Positions 58,313-64,000 of a DNA stretch of 64,000 nucleotides are shown here, piece by piece (the stretch's first letter is position 1; every line of letters begins with the position of its first letter). The notes beneath the pieces are model-generated. The model had not been told where the DNA came from. It did not search any database and worked only from the letters and a program-made list of their open reading frames with translations. A program made the position numbers and the translations under genes. Source of the DNA: Nonomuraea coxensis DSM 45129 (lineage in GTDB: Bacteria > Actinomycetota > Actinomycetes > Streptosporangiales > Streptosporangiaceae); assembly GCF_019397265.1 (NCBI RefSeq), contig NZ_CP068985.1, positions 1,550,001 to 1,614,000 of the forward strand, in the 5' to 3' direction.

Positions 58313-59842
58313 CTATCGCGTTCGTGGCCGAGCGACACGATATGTCGCGTTTGTGGAGCTGGTCAAGACATATCGCGAAAGTGGCGTCGCCGTGAGAGCC
58401 ACGGCGGTCGCGGCCAGGACGGCGAGCAGGCCCCACACCGGCGCGAACCCGTGGGAGACGTCCTTGAGCAGGCCGAGGGCGGGCGGGGTGAGGATGACGG
58501 CGATCTGGTTGACGGCCATCGCCGCGCCGAGCGCGAACCCGGTCCTGCCCGGAGGCGCCGACTCGGCCAGATGGGCGACCCAGGGGCCGTACCAGCCGAT
58601 GCCGAAGAACCCGAGCCAGACGAACAGGAGGGAAGCCGCCGTCGGGGAGCGCCCCACGGGAGTGGCAAGCGCGACCAGACCCACGACCACCGCGACCAGA
58701 CAGACCAGCACGGAGAAGTAGCGGCCGGACCAACTGGACTGACCCGACCGACCCGGCCGACCCGACCGACCCGGCCGACCCGGCCGACCCGACCGACCGG
58801 ACCGACCGGACCGACCGGACCGACCGGACCGACCGGACCGACCGGACCGACCGGACCGACTGGACCGACCGGACCGGCTGGACCGGCTGGACCGGCTGGG
58901 TCGGCCGGATTCGCCGGATCGGTTGCGGTCGCTCCAGGCGGCCAGGCAGACGCGGCCGGCCGCGCCCGCCGCCTGCACCGCCACGAGGACGAGGGCCGCC
59001 GCGCCCGGCGCGAGGGCCGCCGTCTCGTGAAGGTGCAGCACGGCCAGGGCGCCGATGCCGCTGTGCACCGCGACCAGGCTCGTCCCGGACACCAGGATCC
59101 TCACCATGGCCGGTTCCCGCAGCAACCGCAGCCGCCCGCCAGCCTCCGCGCCAGTGCTGGTAGCGGCTGTACTGGGGGCCTTGGTGGTGCGGGGGAGGGG
59201 CGGGCGTCGGCAGAAGGCGGTGAAGGTGATCGCCCCCAGGAACGCGACCGCCGCGCCCGCCGTCAGCGTCGCGCGCCACCCGGCGGAGGCGGCGAGCGCG
59301 GGCAGGACGGCCGCGGCCAGCACGCCTCCCAGTGGCAGCCCCGCCTGGCGGATGCCCATGGCCAGCCCCCGCCTAGAGGTGTCGAACCAGGACGCCACCG
59401 ACTTGCTGCCCCCGGGCTGGACGGTGCTGTACCCGGCGCCGACGACCAGGAGGACGAGCAGCAGGGCCGCGTACCCGGGCGCGTGGCTTCCCGCCGCGAG
59501 GCTCACGGCCACCACGCAGGCGCCCGCCCCGACGACCCAGCGCTCGTCGTAGCGGTCCAGGAGTTCCCCGGCGACCAGCAGGCCCGCCAGCGGGGCCAGT
59601 TGCGCGGCCGAGAGGAGGAGTCCGAGCTGGGCGGCGCTCAGGTCGAGGTCGCGTTGCAGGTGCACGCCCATCGCCCCGATGCCCTGGACGAAGAAGCCGG
59701 AGGCGGCCTGGGTGAAGGTGGCGGCGGCCAGCACCGCCCACCGGTACCGCCCGGCCCGCCACGCCCCACGCCCGGCCTCGGCGACCCCATGGGAGGCGGG
59801 GACGGCGCTCGTACGTGAGGACCGGAGGTGGTGGCGTGGCAT
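58313..59842 (-). CDS. MFS transporter with Arg-Ser-Gly repeat in the loop after TM8
   Basis: A 509-residue major facilitator with twelve hydrophobic segments, e.g. [20 protein letters not shown] (TM1) and [20 protein letters not shown] (TM10). TM1-6 and TM7-12 are separated by a charged loop as usual. Unusually, about 65 residues of (R-S-G)n are inserted between TM8 and TM9, a cytoplasmic loop that is normally short. ATG at 59842. It is 26 bases upstream of the monooxygenase gene and likely co-transcribed. A drug or metabolite exporter is likely; direction is not provable from sequence. Confidence 0.9.
   Translation of the reverse strand: MPRHHLRSSRTSAVPASHGVAEAGRGAWRAGRYRWAVLAAATFTQAASGFFVQGIGAMGVHLQRDLDLSAAQLGLLLSAAQLAPLAGLLVAGELLDRYDERWVVGAGACVVAVSLAAGSHAPGYAALLLVLLVVGAGYSTVQPGGSKSVASWFDTSRRGLAMGIRQAGLPLGGVLAAAVLPALAASAGWRATLTAGAAVAFLGAITFTAFCRRPPLPRTTKAPSTAATSTGAEAGGRLRLLREPAMVRILVSGTSLVAVHSGIGALAVLHLHETAALAPGAAALVLVAVQAAGAAGRVCLAAWSDRNRSGESGRPSRSSRSSRSGRSSRSGRSGRSGRSGRSGRSGRSGRSGRPGRPGRSGRPGRSGQSSWSGRYFSVLVCLVAVVVGLVALATPVGRSPTAASLLFVWLGFFGIGWYGPWVAHLAESAPPGRTGFALGAAMAVNQIAVILTPPALGLLKDVSHGFAPVWGLLAVLAATAVALTATPLSRYVLTSSTNATYRVARPRTR
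58738..58925. repeat. 9-base minisatellite inside the MFS gene
   Basis: Head-to-tail copies of a 9-base unit (plus strand GACCGACCG, drifting to GACCCGGCC-like units at both ends) encode Arg-Ser-Gly on the coding strand. Nine is a multiple of three, so copy number can change without breaking the frame. All frames across the repeat are open. Confidence 0.9.
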
Positions 59843-59867
59843 GCCGCCAGCCTGCTGTAATGGTCTT

Positions 59868-60395
59868 ATGCATCTCAACCCTTACGGCGAGGATGCCGTC
59901 AACCTGGCCGCGGACCTGGTCAACCGCCGCCCGGCCACGCCGGAAGAGCTCGCCGACCGCTGCCGCGAGGCCGGCCTGGTGCTGGAGCGCCCGGTCACGC
60001 AGGACGACCTGGTCCGCGTGCACGCGGTGCTGGACGCCTGGGAGAAGGTCGTCGACGCCGGGGACGAGCACGAGCGCGCCGCGCTGGTCAACCGCATGCT
60101 GGCGGACTCGGCCGCCTACCCTCGCATGACCGACCACGCGGGCGGCTGGCACCTGCACTACCGCGACGACCGGCAGTCGCTCGGCGCGGTGCTGTCCTCG
60201 CTCATCTCCGTGGGCACCGCGCTGCACCTGGTGGGCCGGGGTGTGCACCGCCTCAGGCGGTGCGCGGTCGGCGAGTGCACGGCGATCTTCGCCGACACCT
60301 CGCGCACGGGCCGGCAGCGCTACTGCTCCCAGCGGTGCGCCAACCGCGACGCGGTGCGCCGCCACCGGGCGAGCCGCGCGACACCAGGTCCGTGA
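59868..60395 (+). CDS. CGNR zinc-finger protein
   Basis: A 175-residue regulator of the ABATE/CGNR family. The N-terminal EDAVNLAADLVNRRP is the typical start, with a helical sensor domain and a C-terminal zinc finger (RRCAVGECTAIFADTSRTGR, YCSQRCANRDAVRRHR; CANR in place of CGNR). It diverges from the MFS gene with only 25 bases between the start codons. A TGTAAT -10 box lies five bases before the ATG, so the mRNA is probably leaderless. Likely controls the exporter and monooxygenase. Confidence 0.88.
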   Translation: MHLNPYGEDAVNLAADLVNRRPATPEELADRCREAGLVLERPVTQDDLVRVHAVLDAWEKVVDAGDEHERAALVNRMLADSAAYPRMTDHAGGWHLHYRDDRQSLGAVLSSLISVGTALHLVGRGVHRLRRCAVGECTAIFADTSRTGRQRYCSQRCANRDAVRRHRASRATPGP

Positions 60396-60398
60396 GCG

Positions 60399-60689
60399 TC
60401 AGGACAGGTGGCGTTCCAGGGACTCGATCTTGGCCGTCATGCCGTCGGTCACCCCTTCGCGCAGGTCGGCCTTGAGCACCAGGCTCACCCGGGGCGCGAC
60501 CTCGGCGACGGCGTCCACGGCCCGCTTGATCACGGCCATGACGTCGTCCCACTCGCCCTCGATCGTGGTGAACATGGCGTCGGTGCGGTTGGGCAGGCCG
60601 CTGTCGCGGACCACCTTGACGGCGCGGGCCACCGGCTCGGCGACTCCCTCGCCGACGCCCAGCGGGGTGATGGAGAATGCGACGATCAC
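60399..60689 (-). CDS. MTH1187-family thiamine-binding protein
   Basis: A 96-residue ferredoxin-like protein: [53 protein letters not shown]. The family (UPF0045/YkoF-like) binds thiamine or related pyrimidines and is usually tetrameric. GTG start at 60689. It ends three bases from the convergent CGNR gene. Confidence 0.9.
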   Translation of the reverse strand: MIVAFSITPLGVGEGVAEPVARAVKVVRDSGLPNRTDAMFTTIEGEWDDVMAVIKRAVDAVAEVAPRVSLVLKADLREGVTDGMTAKIESLERHLS

Positions 60690-60735
60690 CCGCCCGATCC
60701 TAGCTGAGCAGGAGAAAGGCCGGGAAACGCGAAAA

Positions 60736-60761
60736 GCCACGACGCCGTCGAACGTCGTGGC
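60736..60761 (-). terminator. Intrinsic terminator
   Basis: GCCACGACG (60736-60744) and CGTCGTGGC (60753-60761) form a 9-pair stem. On the minus strand it is followed by TTTTCGCG. It lies 22 bases past the stop of the 60783-61112 gene. Confidence 0.75.
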
Positions 60762-60782
60762 CCACCGCTCACCCCGGCACGA

Positions 60783-61112
60783 TCACCCGTGGTCGTGGTC
60801 GTGCTCTTCGTCCTCTTCCTCGCTGAGCCCTTCGGAGGGCTCCACCCCGAGCACGGCCTCCCGCGGCTCGATCTCGGCGATGTGATCGACCAGCGCCAGC
60901 ACGTGGTCCGGCTCGATCAGCCACTGCAGGGCCGAGGCGCCGGTGTCGTCGGCGTTGACCAGCTCGGCCTGCTCCGTGCGCTCCTCCTCGGTGAGGTCGG
61001 CGTCCGGGTGGCGGATCTCGGCGAGCGCCGCCGCCTGCAGGGCGTTCATGTCGAGCACCTCGACGGTCAGCTCGACCGTGAGGCGGAGGTACTTCGGTTC
61101 TTCATCAGTCAT
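60783..61112 (-). CDS. Hypothetical acidic protein
   Basis: A 109-residue protein with a beta-strand start (KYLRLTVELTVEVLDMNALQ), a very acidic middle (DADLTEEERTEQAEL) and a His/Glu/Asp-rich end (EEEDEEHDHDHG) that may bind metal. ATG at 61112. It begins ten bases after the ung stop in the same direction, so the two are probably co-transcribed. No family recognised. Confidence 0.78.
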   Translation of the reverse strand: MTDEEPKYLRLTVELTVEVLDMNALQAAALAEIRHPDADLTEEERTEQAELVNADDTGASALQWLIEPDHVLALVDHIAEIEPREAVLGVEPSEGLSEEEDEEHDHDHG

Positions 61113-61122
61113 GGCGACGACT

Positions 61123-61800
61123 CTAGGGCAGCTTCCACTCCACGGGCGCCGCGCCTTGCCTGACCAGCAGCTCATTGGCCCGGCTGAACGGCCGGGAGCC
61201 GAAGAAGCCGCTGCGCGCCGACAGCGGGGAGGGGTGCGCGGACTCGACGCGGGGCACCTCGCCGAGCATGGGGGCGAGGTTGCGGGCGTCGCGGCCCCAC
61301 AGGATGGCGACCAACGGCTTGTCGCGCGCCACCAGGGCCCGGATGGCCTGCTCGGTGACCTGCTCCCAGCCCTTGCCGCGGTGCGAGGCGGGCTTGCCCG
61401 GCATGACGGTGAGGACCCTGTTGAGCAGCAGCACGCCCTGGTCGGCCCACGGCGTGAGATCGCCGTTGGAGGGCCGGGGGAGGCCGAGGTCGGTCTCCAT
61501 CTCCTTGTAGATGTTGACCAGGCTGCCCGGCAGCGGCCGCACGTCGGGGGCCACCGAGAACGACAGCCCGACCGGGTGGCCGGGCGTCGGGTAGGGGTCC
61601 TGGCCGACGATGAGCACCTTGACCTCGTCGAAGGGCTGGCTGAACGCGCGCAGCACGTGCCCCCCGGCGGGAAGGTATTGCCTGCCTTCGGCGATCTCCT
61701 TGCGCAGGAACTCGCCCATCAGGGCGATCTGCTCGGCGACGGGTTCTAGCGCCTCAGCCCATCCGGCTTCGACGACTTCTTTCAGTGGACGACCGGCCAT
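61123..61800 (-). CDS. ung: Uracil-DNA glycosylase
   Basis: A 225-residue family 1 UDG that removes uracil from DNA. The water-activating D68 lies in [19 protein letters not shown] follows, and H189 sits in the HPSPLS loop. Length and motif order match Ung. ATG at 61800. Followed in the same direction by a small acidic protein and an intrinsic terminator. Confidence 0.96.
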   Translation of the reverse strand: MAGRPLKEVVEAGWAEALEPVAEQIALMGEFLRKEIAEGRQYLPAGGHVLRAFSQPFDEVKVLIVGQDPYPTPGHPVGLSFSVAPDVRPLPGSLVNIYKEMETDLGLPRPSNGDLTPWADQGVLLLNRVLTVMPGKPASHRGKGWEQVTEQAIRALVARDKPLVAILWGRDARNLAPMLGEVPRVESAHPSPLSARSGFFGSRPFSRANELLVRQGAAPVEWKLP

Positions 61801-61870
61801 GGCCGTTGAGCTTATCCAGCTCTGGTGCGGCTTGTGAGCCGAATGCCCGCTGACCCCGTACCGGAATGAT

Positions 61871-61903
61871 CACGGGCGCCCGCCCCCGTGGCGGGCGCCC
61901 GTG
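61871..61903 (-). terminator. Strong terminator hairpin after the sugar ABC operon
   Basis: CACGGGCGCCCGCC (61871-61884) pairs perfectly with GGCGGGCGCCCGTG (61890-61903) around a 5-base loop. It starts five bases past the stop of the MalG-like permease (minus strand). Confidence 0.8.
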
Positions 61904-61907
61904 AAGG

Positions 61908-62825
61908 TCACTTGACGGAGCCGGACATCATGCCCTGGACGAAGTACCGCTGGAACGCGAAGAACAGGACCAGCGGGATGATCAGCGACAGGAACGCACC
62001 GGACGAGAGAATGTCCATGTTCGATCCGAACTGCCGCATCTGCGACTGCAGATACTTGGTCATCGGCTGGTTCCCCGTGTCGGCGAAGACCAGCGCGATG
62101 AGCATGTCGTTCCACACCCACAGGAACTGGAAGATGCCCAGCGAGGCGATCGCCGGCTTGCCCAGCGGGAACACCACGGAGGCGAAGATCTTCCACTCCG
62201 AGGCGCCGTCCATGCGCGCGGCCTCCAAGAGCGAGGCCGGGATGCCGACGAAGAAGTTCCGCAGCAGGAAGATCGCGAACGGCAGGCCGAACGCCACGTG
62301 GAACAGCACCACGCCCGGGATCGAGCCGAAGATCCCGACGTTGCCGTAGAGCACGGCGATGGGGATCAGCGCGATCTGGATCGGCACGATGAGCAGGCCC
62401 ACCACGACGAGGAACGCGGTGTCCCTGCCGGGGAACTCCATCCAGGCGAAGGCGTAGGCCGCCATCGCCGCGATGCCGATCACCAGGATCGTGGTCGGCA
62501 CCGTGATGAGCACGGTGTTCCAGAAGGAGGCGGAGAAGCCGCCGCTCAGCAGGTTCTTGTAGCTGGTGATGGTCAGCTCGGCCGGCTTGGTGAAGACCGT
62601 CCACCAGCCCTCGGCGCTGTTGACCTGGTTGGTCCGCAGCGAGACCACCATCAGGCCCAGCGTCGGCACCAGCCAGAACAGGCCGAGGAGCACCATGACG
62701 ACCTGGACCGCCCCGCTGCCCAGGCGATCGACGATCTTGCCTGCGATGCCCCGGCGGGGCGCGCCGGCCCCCAGGCCGGGCGCGGCGCCGGCGCCGGACG
62801 GCGCGCTCGCGGTGGCGGTGGTCAT
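61908..62825 (-). CDS. Carbohydrate ABC transporter permease, MalG/AglG type
   Basis: A 305-residue permease with an Ala/Gly/Pro-rich, basic N-terminal extension of about 30 residues, then six helices (VVMVLLGLFWLVPTLGLMVV first). EAA loop SLLEAARMDGAS; tail YFVQGMMSGSVK. The ATG at 62825 overlaps the stop of the next permease (ATGA). Probable partner of that insertion-bearing permease in an alpha-glucoside-type importer. It is the last gene of its operon. Confidence 0.93.
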   Translation of the reverse strand: MTTATASAPSGAGAAPGLGAGAPRRGIAGKIVDRLGSGAVQVVMVLLGLFWLVPTLGLMVVSLRTNQVNSAEGWWTVFTKPAELTITSYKNLLSGGFSASFWNTVLITVPTTILVIGIAAMAAYAFAWMEFPGRDTAFLVVVGLLIVPIQIALIPIAVLYGNVGIFGSIPGVVLFHVAFGLPFAIFLLRNFFVGIPASLLEAARMDGASEWKIFASVVFPLGKPAIASLGIFQFLWVWNDMLIALVFADTGNQPMTKYLQSQMRQFGSNMDILSSGAFLSLIIPLVLFFAFQRYFVQGMMSGSVK

Positions 62826-64000
62826 GTGTTCTCCCTCCTGAACCTGCGGATGTTCATGATCATGAAGGGAAGGACCAGAACCAGCAGGAAGATGGCCAGC
62901 GCACTGCCGAGCCCCTGGTTGTTGCCGCCGCCGAACGACACGCGCCACATCTCCAGCGCGACCACGTTCGCCTGTGGCTGGACCGAGGCCGGCGCGATGA
63001 TGAACACAAGGTCGAACACCTTCAGCGTATTGATGATCATCGTCACGAAGACGACGAGCAGCACCGGCGACAGCAGCGGCACGGTGATCTTGCGGAACAC
63101 CTGCCACTCCGACGCGCCGTCCATGCGGGCCGCCTCCAGCGCGTCACGCGGGATCGCCGCGAGACCAGCCGCCAGCAGGACCATCGCGAAACCTGCCCAC
63201 ACCCACACGAAGGCGCCGATGATGGCCGGCGTGATGAGTGTCGGGCCGAGCCAGGACAGACCGCCGTAGGCCGCCTCGAAGTTCGCCTTCGGCAGCCGCA
63301 CCGTGTAGGAGCCGGCCGGCAGGCCCTCGAAGCGGAACGAGCCGTCCTCGGCGGTAGTGGCGGTGCCGGCCACCTCGTCGCCGCGCACGGCCTCGACGGT
63401 CATGCCCGGCAAGCCCTTCTCGGTGCCGTCCACCTGGCCGCTCGTGCCGCCGCCGCCCGCCGTGAAGTCGAACCACACGACGCCGGACAGCGCGTTGCCC
63501 GGCTGCGGGGCCTTCGCCGGCGCCGCGTTCGCCGGCATCACCGCGGGCTTGACGCCCACGATGGGGATCAGCACCGGCTGGCCCGCCTGGGCGGGCTGCT
63601 TGGTGACGACGGCGCCGCCCTGGTCGGCGACCGGGGACTGGTCGCCCTCGCGCGGCCGGGCCTCGGGATAGCCCTGCGAGGAGGAGAACGTGTCGTGCAC
63701 CGTCGTCAGCACGGCGTTGGCGAGGCCCTTGTCGGGGCTCTGCTCGTACACGAGGCGGAAGATCACGCCGGCGGCCATGAGCGAGACCGCCATCGGCATG
63801 AACACGATCAGCTTGAACGCCGTCGCCCACTTGATGCGCTCGGTCAGCACCGCGAAGATCAGGCCGACCGTGGTGACGATGATCGGCGCGACGACGACCC
63901 AGATGAGGTTGTTGCGGATCGTCGTCAGCATCCCGCCGTCGGTGAAGATCGTGGCGTAGTTGCCGAGCCCCACGAACCCCGAGCCCTTGGCGTCGAACAG
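62822..64000 (-). CDS. Carbohydrate ABC transporter permease, MalF/AglF type, with inserted beta-sandwich domain (5' end outside window)
   Basis: The frame is open to the window edge (393 codons present), so the N-terminus is missing. The permease core is clear: NLIWVVVAPIIVTTVGLIFA near the visible start and EAA loop DALEAARMDGAS. Between two membrane segments (about 63245-63716) lies an insert of roughly 150 residues. It has a Pro/Ala/Gln linker and a Cna-B/carboxypeptidase-regulatory-like unit (GVVWFDFTAGG, GLPGMTVEAVRG, DGSFRFEGLPAGSYTVRLP). It probably faces the outside, recalling but not resembling the P2 domain of E. coli MalF. Confidence 0.9.
   Translation of the reverse strand: MFDAKGSGFVGLGNYATIFTDGGMLTTIRNNLIWVVVAPIIVTTVGLIFAVLTERIKWATAFKLIVFMPMAVSLMAAGVIFRLVYEQSPDKGLANAVLTTVHDTFSSSQGYPEARPREGDQSPVADQGGAVVTKQPAQAGQPVLIPIVGVKPAVMPANAAPAKAPQPGNALSGVVWFDFTAGGGGTSGQVDGTEKGLPGMTVEAVRGDEVAGTATTAEDGSFRFEGLPAGSYTVRLPKANFEAAYGGLSWLGPTLITPAIIGAFVWVWAGFAMVLLAAGLAAIPRDALEAARMDGASEWQVFRKITVPLLSPVLLVVFVTMIINTLKVFDLVFIIAPASVQPQANVVALEMWRVSFGGGNNQGLGSALAIFLLVLVLPFMIMNIRRFRRENT

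Noticed and set aside
56688..59279. A fused 863-residue protein joining repeat sequence to the monooxygenase
   Set aside because: The N-terminal part is an out-of-frame reading of the MFS gene; the real start with a ribosome site is at 58286.
58286..59818. Plus-strand frame with collagen-like Gly-Pro-Thr repeats
   Set aside because: The repeat is open in all frames because its unit is 9 bases; flanking sequence in this frame is a shadow of the MFS gene.

Overview
The window is GC-rich, gene-dense DNA with strong G/C at third codon positions, many GTG (some TTG or CTG) starts and many 4-base ATGA/GTGA overlaps. Together with a fused isobutyryl-CoA mutase, XRE/DUF397 pairs, a glucosyl-3-phosphoglycerate synthase, PF04672-type methyltransferases and sugar ABC operons that lack their own ATPase, this points to a filamentous actinomycete, plausibly of the Streptosporangiales (Nonomuraea-like). 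The taxon is an inference. I see no rRNA, tRNA or CRISPR array.

Region 1-9062 holds two carbohydrate systems. A plus-strand operon carries a binding-protein tail, two permeases and a GH13 alpha-glucosidase. A minus-strand operon carries a binding protein, two permeases, a GH1 beta-glucosidase and a LacI regulator, with two LacI/CebR-like palindromes in its promoter. Region 9091-12723 is a signalling/DNA-methylation group: a soluble Ser/Thr kinase, an HTH-methyltransferase-specificity fusion and a divergent PP2C phosphatase. Region 12870-20464 is mixed: a CHAP protein with a CTG start, a glucose-dehydrogenase-like ADH, IcmF, thiol peroxidase, a SAM methyltransferase and a metal-receptor protein.

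Region 20461-32209 is a coherent glycoside locus. It has a ROK regulator, a binding protein with two permeases, two ADH-like dehydrogenases, a sugar isomerase, a glucosylglycerate-hydrolase-like enzyme and a Gfo/Idh oxidoreductase. Diverging from it are GpgS (first step of glucosylglycerate synthesis) and a GT4 glycosyltransferase. Uptake and breakdown of a glucosylglycerate-type solute beside its synthesis is the simplest reading. Region 32243-38007 contains housekeeping genes (universal stress protein, PAP2, prolyl iminopeptidase, MscL) and an XRE/DUF397 cluster. Region 38603-44565 is glgX-treY-treZ, which turns glycogen into trehalose.

Region 44770-55984 is accessory. It has repeats, a secreted DNRLRE-trypsin protein split by a frameshift, a lipoprotein, a tyrosine recombinase, a Phd/RelE-type toxin-antitoxin pair, an NmrA oxidoreductase/TetR pair framed by inverted repeats, and a frameshifted proline-rich protein. 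Region 55985-60395 holds an FAD monooxygenase and an MFS exporter carrying a long Arg-Ser-Gly repeat, flanked by two CGNR zinc-finger regulators. Region 60399-64000 ends with a thiamine-binding protein, uracil-DNA glycosylase and the tail of a third type of sugar ABC operon, whose MalF-like permease carries an inserted extracytoplasmic beta-sandwich domain.
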